Positions 43,520 through 52,782 of a DNA stretch of 64,000 bases are shown in pieces. The position numbers were made by a program, and so were the translations under genes. Where the stretch lies: NCBI RefSeq assembly GCF_034931125.1, contig NZ_JAYGHM010000018.1:1-64000 (forward strand), given 5' to 3'. This DNA is from Rivularia sp034931125. Lineage in GTDB: Bacteria > Cyanobacteriota > Cyanobacteriia > Cyanobacteriales > Nostocaceae. The notes beneath the pieces were generated by a model. The model saw only the letters and a program-made list of their open reading frames with translations, was not told where the DNA came from and did not search any database. The stretch's first letter is position 1; every line of letters begins with the position of its first letter.

Positions 43520-43831
43520 CTACATACGGAAAGGTTCTGATTTTGAAGTGAAATGGATTGGTAAAATGCTTTCCACATTTTCTGGAGGATTGGGGACAAT
43601 ATAATGACTCATCACTTCACCTCCATGCGATTCTTTTTCAACAGCTTCAAGCCCTTCTGCTACCGCACGTTGGACTTCTGCAACGTGTCCCCTGACTGCG
43701 ACAAAGAAACGTCCGCTTTCCGATTTATCGTAAAAAACTACTGTAACTGCGGCAGCTTTAACCATTGTGTCTGAGGCTATAAGTATTGCCGGAAAACTTA
43801 GTGTTTCGATTACTCCTACTGCCATTGGCAT
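43520..43831 (-). CDS. ccmK3: Carboxysome shell protein CcmK3
   Basis: 103 residues, one BMC domain with the CcmK3-specific VFYDKSESGRFFVAVRG and HYIVPNPPENVESILPI. CcmK3 does not form hexamers alone but assembles with CcmK4, and this satellite pair tunes shell permeability. The ATG at 43831 has GGGAG 10 nt upstream and gives the normal start MPMAVGVIETL; the TTG at 43840 is less likely. Divergent from dapL. This is the satellite locus away from the main ccm operon. Confidence 0.92.
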   Translation of the reverse strand: MPMAVGVIETLSFPAILIASDTMVKAAAVTVVFYDKSESGRFFVAVRGHVAEVQRAVAEGLEAVEKESHGGEVMSHYIVPNPPENVESILPIHFTSKSEPFRM

Positions 43832-43993
43832 GGCTTTCAAACTCCCAGGTCAACTGATAAGTAAAAATAATTATACGGTGGTTTTGTCCCCGAATAGTCT
43901 TTATTTAACTGCTAATTTCTTACTTCTCGCTCCTAACTTTCAACTCCCCCACTTTGCAGTAAGCTGATAAACTATGCACTTATTAACTTAACT

Positions 43994-45229
43994 ATGGCAA
44001 CCATTAACGACAATTATTTGAAGCTAAAAGCTGGTTACTTATTTCCTGAAATTGCGCGGAGAGTAAAGGCATTTGCTGAAGCTAACCCTGATGCTAAAAT
44101 CATCAAGTTGGGAATTGGTGACGTTACTGAACCATTACCGCAAGCTTGCCGCACGGCAATGATTAGAGCTACCGAGGAGATGGGAAACCGCGAAACTTTC
44201 AAAGGTTACGGCCCCGAACAAGGTTATGCTTGGTTGCGCGAAAAGATTGCCCATCACGATTTCCAAGCCAGAGGATGCGAAATTGATGCGGACGAAATCT
44301 TTATTTCTGACGGTTCTAAGTGCGATTCGGGCAATATTCTCGATATTTTTGGTCACAATAACACCATTGCCGTTACCGATCCAGTTTATCCCGTGTACGT
44401 TGACACTAACGTTATGGCAGGTAATACCGGGGATGCGAAAAAGAATGGCGAGTACGAAGGTTTAGTATATTTACCAATCACCGCTGAAAATAATTTTACC
44501 GCTCAAATCCCTTCTGAGAAAGTCGATTTAATTTACCTTTGTTTTCCTAATAATCCCACCGGAGCGACAGCGAGTAAAGAAGACTTAAAAGCTTGGGTAG
44601 ATTACGCTAAAGCCAATAATTCAATCATCTTCTTTGATGCAGCTTACGAAGCCTACATTACTGACTCCTCACTTCCCCACTCGATTTATGAAATCGAAGG
44701 AGCGAGAGATTGCGCGATCGAATTCCGTTCTTTCTCCAAAAACGCCGGTTTTACCGGAACCCGTTGTGCGTTAACAGTAGTACCCAAAACACTCACAGCA
44801 AAAGCTTCTGACGGTTCCGATGTCGAACTATGGAAACTGTGGAATCGTCGTCAATCGACCAAATTTAACGGCGTATCCTACATAGTACAGCGCGGTGCAG
44901 AAGCGGTTTATTCTCAAGAAGGACAAGAGCAAATTAAACAGCTTATAAGTTTCTACTTAGAAAACGCCAAAATTATTCGCGATCGCCTTACCGCTGCGGG
45001 AATGCAAGTTTACGGAGGAGTTAACGCACCTTACGTATGGGTGAAAACACCGAACGGTCTTAGCAGTTGGGACTTTTTCGATAAATTAGTAAATAGCTGC
45101 AACGTAGTAGGTACACCCGGTTCCGGTTTTGGTGCTGCGGGTGAAGGTTATTTTCGTATTTCAGCTTTTAATAGTAGAGAAAATGTCGAAGAAGCAATGA
45201 AGCGGATTACTGAGAAATTTAAAGTTTAA
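43994..45229 (+). CDS. dapL: LL-diaminopimelate aminotransferase
   Basis: 411 residues, full length. LKAGYLFPEIARRVKAFAEANPDAKIIKLGIGDVTEPLP is the DapL N-terminus, and SFSKNAGFTGTRCAL holds the PLP lysine. The enzyme converts tetrahydrodipicolinate to LL-diaminopimelate with glutamate in one step, for lysine and peptidoglycan, as in plants and cyanobacteria. Monocistronic. Confidence 0.96.
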   Translation: MATINDNYLKLKAGYLFPEIARRVKAFAEANPDAKIIKLGIGDVTEPLPQACRTAMIRATEEMGNRETFKGYGPEQGYAWLREKIAHHDFQARGCEIDADEIFISDGSKCDSGNILDIFGHNNTIAVTDPVYPVYVDTNVMAGNTGDAKKNGEYEGLVYLPITAENNFTAQIPSEKVDLIYLCFPNNPTGATASKEDLKAWVDYAKANNSIIFFDAAYEAYITDSSLPHSIYEIEGARDCAIEFRSFSKNAGFTGTRCALTVVPKTLTAKASDGSDVELWKLWNRRQSTKFNGVSYIVQRGAEAVYSQEGQEQIKQLISFYLENAKIIRDRLTAAGMQVYGGVNAPYVWVKTPNGLSSWDFFDKLVNSCNVVGTPGSGFGAAGEGYFRISAFNSRENVEEAMKRITEKFKV

Positions 45230-45330
45230 AGTTTAAAGTTTGGGATCTTGGTCAGGCATTTTGCCTGACTATAATTATCACAAAAATTTTGGCTAGTTTC
45301 GATATAAATAATATTTATTAAGTGTTGTTT

Positions 45331-45615
45331 TTAATACACTTCGTCATGAGTTCCAATATCAATTAGTAAGATTTCTTCTTCCCCAGAATTTTCATTTTCT
45401 ACGAAGTTAAATACTATACGACAGTCATACTCAACCGAACAAGCCCAAGCTCCAGATAACTTACCTTTCAATTCATGGGTTTGCAATAAAGGCTCAAATG
45501 GGTCATTAGCCAAAAGTGCAAGCCGTTCCTCAATCTGCTCTTTGAGTTCAGGTTGTCGCTTAATTAATCGCTTAAATGCTCTTTTAAAGGAAGATGCAAA
45601 AACTAAAGTCTTCAC
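45331..45615 (-). CDS. YafQ-like RelE/ParE-superfamily mRNA interferase toxin
   Basis: 94 residues: FASSFKRAFKRLIKRQPELKEQIEERLALLANDPFEPLLQTHELKGKLSGAWACSVEYDCRIVF with a C-terminal DIGTHDEVY. The HxLxGxxxGxxxxxxxxDxRIVF pattern and the terminal GTHDEVY are YafQ-like. It would cut mRNA on the ribosome. GTG start overlapping the antitoxin stop by 4 nt (GTGA). Confidence 0.92.
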   Translation of the reverse strand: MKTLVFASSFKRAFKRLIKRQPELKEQIEERLALLANDPFEPLLQTHELKGKLSGAWACSVEYDCRIVFNFVENENSGEEEILLIDIGTHDEVY

Positions 45616-45824
45616 TTATCTAACTCATTCATGATTTCGGCAACTGAGCCACGAAAAACTTGCCCCGAACGGTATTCTACATTTGCTTGAACAATATTTG
45701 CAGCAATTTCATCGCGGCGCTTTTCAACAATTCGTCGCTGTACGACTTGAATAAGTGCCTCCTGTTCGTCTAAAGATAATGTTTCTACACTTTCTAAAAC
45801 CTTATTAAACCTAGAATCTGCCAT
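45612..45824 (-). CDS. Antitoxin of the YafQ-like pair
   Basis: 70 residues, helical N-terminus (LESVETLSLDEQEALIQVVQRRIVEKRRDEIAANI) and an extended C-terminal tail (RSGQVFRGSVAEIMNELDK), the usual layout of antitoxins that wrap the toxin. Immediately upstream of, and coupled to, the toxin gene. The N-terminal DNA-binding fold is not certain. Confidence 0.85.
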   Translation of the reverse strand: MADSRFNKVLESVETLSLDEQEALIQVVQRRIVEKRRDEIAANIVQANVEYRSGQVFRGSVAEIMNELDK

Positions 45825-45971
45825 TATTTCTGCTTCTTTTCCCCAGTTTACATTGCAATTTTAACAATAATTCTAGGAAGTCTCCTTGCAATTCTTAATG
45901 ATTCTAATTTTGATGATAAAATTTTAACTGTAATTCGTGACTAGTTGAGCAATAAAACTTAATCTCAAAAA

Positions 45972-46427
45972 TTGAACAATTATCTAATCAATACAATTTT
46001 AGAAAAAGCCGTAAACTGGGCGGAAACACGTTCGGAAATTTTAGCATTAGCTTTAGTAGGTTCTTATGCGCGAGGTGAAGCAAAACCCGATTCCGATATT
46101 GATTTGATGGTAATTACTCCAAATACAGACTTTTTCCGCAGCAATCATCAGTGGATGCATCAAATAAACTGGGAGTCTATTAATTATCAAATTTTAAAGT
46201 GGAATGATGCTGAATATGGTGTAGTCTGGTCAAGACATATATATTTAGATAGTTTAACTAAGGATTTAACCCATATAAAAGTTGAAATCAGCTTTGGTTT
46301 ACCAACATGGGCATCAGTTAATCCTATTGATTCGGGTACATTCAGTGTAGTTAGTCGCGGCTGTAAAATTCTTTACGATTCACAAGGAATTTTAACTAAT
46401 TTGATGTTTAAAATAGATTATCACTAA
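45972..46427 (+). CDS. MNT-type nucleotidyltransferase domain protein
   Basis: 151 residues. LALVGSYARGEAKPDSDIDLMVI is the minimal nucleotidyltransferase motif (GS...DxD), with a third acidic residue in IKVEIS. No HEPN partner is visible next to it, so it is not a clear MNT/HEPN pair. Start is uncertain: the TTG at 45972 lacks a good ribosome binding site, but there is no in-frame ATG before the motif. Part of a run of small + strand genes to 47.5 kb. Confidence 0.8.
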   Translation: MNNYLINTILEKAVNWAETRSEILALALVGSYARGEAKPDSDIDLMVITPNTDFFRSNHQWMHQINWESINYQILKWNDAEYGVVWSRHIYLDSLTKDLTHIKVEISFGLPTWASVNPIDSGTFSVVSRGCKILYDSQGILTNLMFKIDYH

Positions 46428-46482
46428 ACAGCGAACAGTAACCAGTTAGCCAATTCATATTGTTAATTAATAATTGATTAAA

Positions 46483-46731
46483 ATGTCTATTTCAAAAGCT
46501 GAAGCAAAGCAACTTCTAGAAAGAATGATTTTTGAAGATACTCATCCTCAAGATTGGGTACAAGATGTTTGGGGATTAAGTCCACTGCTAGGAGATAGTG
46601 CTGCTAAAATCTTTGAGGTTTTTGAAGCTTTGATTGAATGTTGTCCGGAAACGCAACTAGAAAATTTACTGCAAAGTTATTATCAACAACAATTAATGGA
46701 TAATGATTTGCATCCTTCTGATAATAATTGA
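46483..46731 (+). CDS. Hypothetical protein, 82 residues
   Basis: ATG at 46483 (the frame also has a TTG at 46474). Soluble and acidic, with helices SKAEAKQLLERMIF and SAAKIFEVFEALIECCPETQLENLLQSYYQQQ. It ends 21 nt before the tautomerase start. No family recognised. Confidence 0.55.
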   Translation: MSISKAEAKQLLERMIFEDTHPQDWVQDVWGLSPLLGDSAAKIFEVFEALIECCPETQLENLLQSYYQQQLMDNDLHPSDNN

Positions 46732-46752
46732 TAATTGATAATTGGTTATATT

Positions 46753-47142
46753 ATGCCCCAAACTAAAATTTATGGTGTTTCTGAATATCTAAATCCGATA
46801 AAAAATCAACTTAGTATGGTAATTCACAGTTGTTTTGTTGATGTGCTGCAATATCCCCCGGAAAAACGTTTTCATCGCTTTTTCCCTATGGATAAATCGG
46901 ATTTTATTTTTCCTTCAGATAAAAGTCAAAGCTATATAATTATTGAAATTAGTATGTTTGAAGGACGCTCGATTGAAGTTAAGAAAAACTTGATTCTGTT
47001 GCTTATCAAACGTATTGGTGAAAGATTTCGTATTTCTAATAATGATATTGAAATTACTATTTTTGAAACACCAAGACATAACTGGGGATTGCGTGGTGTT
47101 CCCGGTGATGAGTTAGATTTAGCTTACAAAGTTGATTTGTAA
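46753..47142 (+). CDS. Tautomerase-family protein
   Basis: 129 residues starting MPQTKIYG. The frame reaches an ATG at 46735, but the ATG at 46753 puts Pro directly after the initiator Met, and the N-terminal Pro is the catalytic base of tautomerases, so this start is preferred. The C-terminal ETPRHNWGLRGVPGDEL is the signature of the tautomerase family with two beta-alpha-beta units per chain. Substrate unknown. Confidence 0.87.
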   Translation: MPQTKIYGVSEYLNPIKNQLSMVIHSCFVDVLQYPPEKRFHRFFPMDKSDFIFPSDKSQSYIIIEISMFEGRSIEVKKNLILLLIKRIGERFRISNNDIEITIFETPRHNWGLRGVPGDELDLAYKVDL

Positions 47143-47336
47143 ACAAGGTCGTAGGAGTTAGGAGCTATATGATTTTAGATTTTAAATTAAAATCTACCCA
47201 TTCTTAATGCTCAATGTGCAATTATCTATACCTGATTCATGAAAATTTAATGTAGCTTTATGAAATTTTTATATGTTAAATCCTGGGTATATAGTTATTC
47301 GCAGAAACAATGATTGTGAAATCTTTAAGTTAATTT

Positions 47337-47558
47337 ATGAATCAGTATCAGTTTTTAGACAAGCGTTTTCAAGAATATAATGTAGCTTTAATGAAAACAT
47401 TGCAAAATTTAGCTACTCTCTTAGAAGCAGAAAAATGCTGGCATCAAAGTAAACTTCTTAAAACAATGGTTGATGTTTTATCGGAAATCGAAACTAAAAA
47501 CACCCAGTCGATCGCAGCAATCGAAGAGGATATAAAAACATCGCTATTGTTAGACTAA
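47337..47558 (+). CDS. Small helical hypothetical protein
   Basis: 73 residues, entirely helical in appearance (FQEYNVALMKTLQNLATLLEAEKCWHQSKLLKTMVDVLSEIE). ATG start. Its end overlaps the end of the convergent coiled-coil gene by 9 nt. Moderately convincing coding sequence. Confidence 0.5.
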   Translation: MNQYQFLDKRFQEYNVALMKTLQNLATLLEAEKCWHQSKLLKTMVDVLSEIETKNTQSIAAIEEDIKTSLLLD

Positions 47559-48407
47559 AACGTTAACGAAATAGTCTATTAAATAATCAAAGTAACCAAT
47601 GAATTCATCGATCGCTTTATCTGAAACAACAGCGGAAGATTGCCAATCTCTAATATATTTACTTTTAATCAACTCGAATGCTTTTAAATATATTTCTACT
47701 GGTGGTTCGTAATGGGTCACTACTCCTTTATAAAGTAAACGGGGTTCGATTTCATTTTCCATGCAGCTACCAATTAATTTAAGGTATTTGCTGATGTTAC
47801 GACAAAATTCTTCTATATGGGGATGTTCCGGAGCTAACAAATCGAATGCTACTGTCTGTGCTACTTCGATTCGATTTGCTAGTAACCATCTTCCTCCTTC
47901 TATACATCCAGCCCTTTGTGATTCTAATTCTGGAAGCGATGTAGTCAACTCTCTTTCGATAGATTCTAAGGAGTAACGAAGTTTGTCTTGTCTTTCTTGA
48001 ATTTCTTTAAGACTTACTATTCCCACATGAGACAGCTTTTTATCTTCTAATTCTCTTAATAATACTTCTACGGTTGGTTTGATGATTTTCGCGATAAACT
48101 CTATCTGTTCGTGAATAACCTCTAAAACCTGATTGCGTAGTTCGTAATTGACGATTTTATCTAAACGATTATTTGTACTTTCTTCCAAAAAATCCAACTG
48201 TTGCTGCAAAGAATAAATCATCTTCTCTTGAGAGAATTTTTCCTGTGGTTCAGCTTGATAGAGTTTTCTTTCTAAACCTTCTATTCTTTTCTGCATTCCT
48301 CTTAGTCGAGATGTATTCACCCAAGGACTGAGTATAAACTCTGCAAATCCATGCAAAGTTCTGCCAATCCTTGCTAAAACTCCCACACTATTCAACTTTT
48401 GAGCCAT
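47550..48407 (-). CDS. Coiled-coil hypothetical protein, 285 residues
   Basis: Soluble, with a long coiled coil at about residues 38-170 (RIEGLERKLYQAEPQEKFSQ, QERQDKLRYSLESIERELTT) and a C-terminal globular helical region. Residues 8-30 are amphipathic (GVLARIGRTLHGFAEFILSPWV) and could touch a membrane. ATG start; a 600-nt spacer lies upstream. No family recognised. Confidence 0.7.
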   Translation of the reverse strand: MAQKLNSVGVLARIGRTLHGFAEFILSPWVNTSRLRGMQKRIEGLERKLYQAEPQEKFSQEKMIYSLQQQLDFLEESTNNRLDKIVNYELRNQVLEVIHEQIEFIAKIIKPTVEVLLRELEDKKLSHVGIVSLKEIQERQDKLRYSLESIERELTTSLPELESQRAGCIEGGRWLLANRIEVAQTVAFDLLAPEHPHIEEFCRNISKYLKLIGSCMENEIEPRLLYKGVVTHYEPPVEIYLKAFELIKSKYIRDWQSSAVVSDKAIDEFIGYFDYLIDYFVNVLV

Positions 48408-49020
48408 TCAATTTATCCTTGAAATTTTATACACATGAATAAAATGTATTTACTTGATTTATCCCGACCATAATATGGTGACTGCAACCAGTTCCAACGA
48501 TAGAGTAGTAATCAAAACACGCTGCTTGATGGTATTATCAATCGCGATTATGCTGTAGTTGTAGAAAATTCTACCGATACTAATTAAAAAGCGCAATCAT
48601 GCTTACTCACTTAAAATTGCTTTACCTTTCTCACATCTATTCTAGCAATGTAAACGTTTTTAAGGATTTAGCTATACGCAATTTTAGCTATATGCTTTAC
48701 CATAAAATTACAATTTCTCTATCTACAAAACATTTGTTTTTTATATTTTGATTCTAAAAAATAATCCTAGAGACAGATGCTTCCAGTCACTATTAATGTT
48801 ATCCAAGAAAAATCTTCTAAAATTAACAGTAAATTTATCAAAAAGCATTAAACATACATCAAAAATTGTTGTCAAAATATTGGTAGGCAAACCCGTACTT
48901 AAGTATTAGCGTTTTCTACCCCAAAAATCGTAGTTTAGATAGATACAATCGAAGTATGGCTTAAGTAATGCTGTTATTAATCAGAAATTTAATCATTATT
49001 TAGCGTACTTCAGGAGGAAT
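48408..49020. other. Spacer between divergent genes, no gene seen
   Basis: AT-rich. It ends in the strong AGGAGG ribosome binding site of htpX. No RNA gene or repeat was recognised. Confidence 0.45.
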
Positions 49021-49887
49021 ATGGGTAATCAATTAAAAACTGCTGTTTTGCTAGCTGCTTTAAGCGGTCTTTTGATAGCTATTAGCTACTGGGCGATCGG
49101 CGGTATTACTGGTTTAATTTTTGGTATCGCGATCGCGGCAGTAACTAACCTTGTATCTTGGTATCAATCGGATAAAATTGCTTTAGCAGCCTATCGAGCG
49201 CAACCAGTATCGCCAAACGAAGCGCCGCAACTCTATCGTATAGTTGAAAGACTATCGGCAAAAGCAAACATTCCTACCCCAAGGTTATATATAGTTCCTG
49301 GTTCCAACGCTAATGCTTTCGCGACTGGGAGAGACCCTGAAAATGCTGCGGTTGCGGTAACTCAAGGAATTTTAAATATCCTCTCGGAGGAAGAGGTTGA
49401 AGGTGTACTTGCTCATGAACTGACCCACATTATTAATCGCGATACACTTACCCAAGCAGTTAGCGCTACCATCGCGGGGGCAATTTCCTTTTTGGCGCAG
49501 ATGGTAAGTTATAGTTTATGGTTTGGTGGGAATTCGCGGGATGGTAATAGAAATGCGAATCCGTTAGGAATGTTATTCACAATTACCTTAGCCCCTTTAG
49601 CTGCAAGCGTAATTCAGTTAGCAATCTCCCGCACCAGAGAATTCTCGGCTGATGCTGGTGCAGCAAAGTTAACGGGTAATCCCCGCGCTCTTGCACGAGC
49701 TTTGCAGCGGTTGGAAGCGACAGCAAGACAAATGCCAATGCAAGCAAATCCAGCTTTTGAGCCTTTATTGATTATCAATCCTCTTAGTGGCGAGTTTTTG
49801 GGTAACTTATTTAGAACTCATCCGAGTACGGAAGCTAGAGTTGAAGCATTGTTACAGATAGAACAACAATTAGCCGCAACAATTTAA
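49021..49887 (+). CDS. htpX: HtpX-like membrane zinc protease (M48B)
   Basis: 288 residues. Two N-terminal spans (about 8-24 and 27-45), the zinc motif GVLAHELTHIINRDTL (HExxH, about residue 132), two further spans (about 148-170 and 178-200) and the third ligand Glu in RTREFSADAGAAKL. HtpX degrades damaged membrane proteins with FtsH. AGGAGG lies just before the ATG. Monocistronic. Confidence 0.94.
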   Translation: MGNQLKTAVLLAALSGLLIAISYWAIGGITGLIFGIAIAAVTNLVSWYQSDKIALAAYRAQPVSPNEAPQLYRIVERLSAKANIPTPRLYIVPGSNANAFATGRDPENAAVAVTQGILNILSEEEVEGVLAHELTHIINRDTLTQAVSATIAGAISFLAQMVSYSLWFGGNSRDGNRNANPLGMLFTITLAPLAASVIQLAISRTREFSADAGAAKLTGNPRALARALQRLEATARQMPMQANPAFEPLLIINPLSGEFLGNLFRTHPSTEARVEALLQIEQQLAATI

Positions 49888-50075
49888 TTAACCATCAACG
49901 GTAAAGCTTGAAAAAAATAGCAAATGCTAGCTTAAATACAGTAAAGTTAGAACCAATAAAAATTGTATTTTCGTTCTAATTCATGTATTCTCAGCTATTG
50001 CAAACCATTATTCAAATTTCAGGCGCTGATAATTCATAATTAATAATTCATAAATCCTTACCTGTATCTAAAATC

Positions 50076-50468
50076 ATGACAGATAATAACGAACAACCCA
50101 AAGTAATAGTAGAAGTCAGCCCCCAAACCACCGAAATGGTAGAAAGCCAAATGGTTGGAGAAAGTCAGGATGTTAAAAACGAAACCGCTGCATTGATTGA
50201 AGCACTTAAGAGACGCGCTCAAGCAGAAGCACAATCTGCCGGTACTCTAACCCGCGAAACCTACTTAAGTGCGGTACGTCAAGCACGAGAATCAATCGAA
50301 CAAAACCAGTTGATCGAACGCGCTCGGATTGAAAACGCTTTTGATATGGTGCAAAATGAAGCCACCAAAAACTTTGAATCGATTGTTGCTGAAGTTCAAG
50401 AATTTGGCGATCGCCTCCAAGCAGCTGCACAAGCAGCCTGGGATGTCCTAACAGCACCGCGTCCATAG
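50076..50468 (+). CDS. Cyanobacterial helical/coiled-coil protein, unknown
   Basis: 130 residues. After an acidic N-terminal 40 residues the protein is one long helix (ALIEALKRRAQAEAQSAGTL, then ARIENAFDMVQNEATKNFES, then AEVQEFGDRLQAAAQAAWDVL). It is plausible as a small scaffold or apolipoprotein-like helix bundle. No catalytic residues and no known name. Confidence 0.65.
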   Translation: MTDNNEQPKVIVEVSPQTTEMVESQMVGESQDVKNETAALIEALKRRAQAEAQSAGTLTRETYLSAVRQARESIEQNQLIERARIENAFDMVQNEATKNFESIVAEVQEFGDRLQAAAQAAWDVLTAPRP

Positions 50469-50698
50469 TTTTAGCGTCAAAAAATAATTTTGTCGGGACG
50501 TTGCAGTGATGTAGCGTCTTTTTTTTTAAGATGGGGACAAGGAGATGGGATGGGGGGATGGGGAGAGGAGGTAGATAAATATTTTCCATCTTTAACCTTT
50601 GACCTTTGACCTTTGACCTTAATTACTCATTGACTCATATAATATTAAGGTTTTCATAAAAACTTGAAAATCCCTGCTCGAATTTTTAGAAGTAATAC

Positions 50699-50971
50699 CT
50701 TTCAACTACCTTGCCCTGAAAGGGACGAGGATTGCTAAAAACAAATTTAGCAACGTAAGTGTTGAATAGCCCCGAAGAGACTAATTGCGGTTAAAACTTC
50801 CGAATGCTTCTCCAGTTCGGAAATACTTTAAAACCTTTTGTTAGGTTGTCGGGTAAAGCCGAGACATCTGTAATTAGTTGGGCGAGGAGACAATTTACGG
50901 GTTTGCTGGTTCCTGGGATTATATCGATTTAAAAACCAGCATTTAAATATAAAACCGTCCTATAAGGACGG
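50699..50971 (+). ncRNA. Structured RNA upstream of aspS, possible orphan HEARO/omega-type RNA
   Basis: Several perfect or near-perfect helices fit together. They are TTCAAC/GTTGAA (50701-50706 with 50761-50766) closing CCTTGCCCT/AGGGaCGAGG (50709-50730) and TTGCTAAA/TTTAGCAA (50732-50753), then GCCC+ACTAATT / AATTAGT+GGGC (50769-50786 with 50872-50883) closing TTCCGAA/TTCGGAA (50798-50822) and AACCT/AGGTT (50832-50847), then TGCTGGTT/AACCAGCA (50904-50941) and CCGTCCT/AGGACGG (50955-50971). The stretch GCCGAGACATCTGTAA (50858-50873) resembles, from memory, the core of IscB-associated omega/HEARO RNAs. No IscB gene is present. It may instead be an aspS leader. Confidence 0.5.
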
Positions 50972-50994
50972 GGTTTGAGACCCAAGGAGTTTTG

Positions 50995-52782
50995 ATGAGA
51001 AGTTACTATTGCGGCGAAGTGCGTTCATCTAATATCGGAGAAACCGTCACCTTGTATGGGTGGGTAGACCGTCGTCGCGATCATGGGGGTGTGATATTTT
51101 TGGATTTGCGCGATCGCACTGGTATTGTGCAAATTGTTAGCGACCCACAACGGACTCCTGATTCTTACGAACAGGCTAATTCGCTACGTTCGGAGTACGT
51201 TGTCAAGGTGACGGGTAGAGTCTTGCAACGACCCGAAGAGTCTTTGAATCCTCGTTTACCTACTGGTGAAGTTGAAATCTACGTCGATAATATTGAACTG
51301 CTCAATGCAGTGCGATCGCAATTACCTTTCCAAGTTTCTACTGCGGATACGGAACCAGTACGGGAAGATTTACGATTAAAGTATCGTTATTTGGATTTGC
51401 GTCGGGAACGTATGGCAGGTAATCTACAGTTACGCCATCAAGTTGTGAAAGCTATCCGTCGCTACCTGGAAGATGAAGAAAACTTTATCGAAATTGAAAC
51501 TCCCATATTAACTCGTTCGACTCCTGAAGGCGCAAGAGATTTTATTTTACCGAGTCGCGTTAATGCCGGTGAATGGTTCGCTCTACCCCAGTCTCCGCAA
51601 CTATTCAAGCAAATTCTGATGGTATCGGGTGCCGATCGATATTATCAAATTGCCCGTTGCTTCCGCGATGAAGATTTACGTGCTGACAGACAACCGGAAT
51701 TTACTCAGTTAGATATGGAAATGAGTTTCATGTCTCTTGAGGAAATTATCGCACTCAATGAAAAGTTAGTCGGTCATATCTTCAAAACTGTTAAAAACAT
51801 CGATTTACCGCACAACTTTCCGCGTCTTACCTATGCTGAAGCAATGGAACGTTACGGCAGTGATAAACCTGATACACGCTATGGCTTAGAACTAGTTAAT
51901 GTCTCGGATTTACTCAAAGACTGCGGTTTTAAGGTATTCCGCGAAGCTGTTGCAAAAGGCGGGATTATCAAAATTTTACCGATTCCCGGCGGCGATGTGA
52001 TATCTAATGTCCGTATCAAACCGGGTGGTGATATTTTTAGAGAAGCTAGCGAAGCCGGTGCTAAAGGTTTAGCCTACATCCGCGTTAAGGAAAATGGCGA
52101 AATTGATACCATAGGTGCAATCAAAGATAATTTAAGCGACGAACAAAAACAAGAAATTTTACAGCGTACTAATGCTAAACCAGGACATTTATTGCTGTTT
52201 GCTGCTGCGGATTCTAACACCGTTAATAAAACCTTAGATAGAATACGTCAGTTTGTAGCCAAGGAATTCAAATTAATCGAACCGGATAAAATTAATTTAC
52301 TTTGGATTACAGATTTCCCGATGTTTGAATGGAATACAGACCAAAAACGCTTTGAAGCACTACACCATCCATTCACCGCACCCCATCCTGATGATTTAGA
52401 AGACCTAAAAACCGCTCGCGCTCAAGCTTATGACTTAGTGTATAACGGCTTTGAAATTGGTGGTGGTAGCTTGCGGATTTATCAAAGAGAAATTCAAGAA
52501 CAAGTATTTGAAACAATCGGTTTATCTGCCGATGAAGCATACAATAAATTTGGCTTTCTTTTGGAAGCTTTTGAATACGGTACTCCTCCTCACGGTGGTA
52601 TTGCCTACGGTTTAGATCGTTTGGTGATGTTATTAGCAGGTGAAGAGTCAATTCGAGATGTAATTGCTTTTCCTAAAACTCAACAAGCAAGTTGTCTGTT
52701 AACAGATGCACCTTCAACTGTAGATGCTTCTCAGCTTAAAGAATTGCACGTTACTTCGACTTACAAGCCTAAATCTAAGTAA
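50995..52782 (+). CDS. aspS: Aspartyl-tRNA synthetase
   Basis: 595 residues, bacterial-type class IIb. Anticodon-binding OB fold (about 1-110; GWVDRRRDHGGVIFLDLRDRTGIVQIV), motif 1, motif 2 (RCFRDEDLRADRQPEFTQLD), the bacterial GAD insertion (about 280-415) and motif 3 (GIAYGLDRLVMLLAGEESIRDVIAFPK). Charges tRNA-Asp. Cyanobacterial enzymes that lack GatCAB independence may also mischarge tRNA-Asn. ATG at 50995 with AAGGAG 6-7 nt upstream; the adjacent TTG at 50992 is ignored. Preceded by a highly structured 270-nt leader or RNA. Confidence 0.97.
   Translation: MRSYYCGEVRSSNIGETVTLYGWVDRRRDHGGVIFLDLRDRTGIVQIVSDPQRTPDSYEQANSLRSEYVVKVTGRVLQRPEESLNPRLPTGEVEIYVDNIELLNAVRSQLPFQVSTADTEPVREDLRLKYRYLDLRRERMAGNLQLRHQVVKAIRRYLEDEENFIEIETPILTRSTPEGARDFILPSRVNAGEWFALPQSPQLFKQILMVSGADRYYQIARCFRDEDLRADRQPEFTQLDMEMSFMSLEEIIALNEKLVGHIFKTVKNIDLPHNFPRLTYAEAMERYGSDKPDTRYGLELVNVSDLLKDCGFKVFREAVAKGGIIKILPIPGGDVISNVRIKPGGDIFREASEAGAKGLAYIRVKENGEIDTIGAIKDNLSDEQKQEILQRTNAKPGHLLLFAAADSNTVNKTLDRIRQFVAKEFKLIEPDKINLLWITDFPMFEWNTDQKRFEALHHPFTAPHPDDLEDLKTARAQAYDLVYNGFEIGGGSLRIYQREIQEQVFETIGLSADEAYNKFGFLLEAFEYGTPPHGGIAYGLDRLVMLLAGEESIRDVIAFPKTQQASCLLTDAPSTVDASQLKELHVTSTYKPKSK

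Noticed and set aside
50699..50745. CRISPR-repeat-like sequence (CTTTCAACTACC then CCCTGAAAGGG) before aspS
   Set aside because: Only one copy, no spacers and no cas genes; it is better explained as part of the larger folded RNA.
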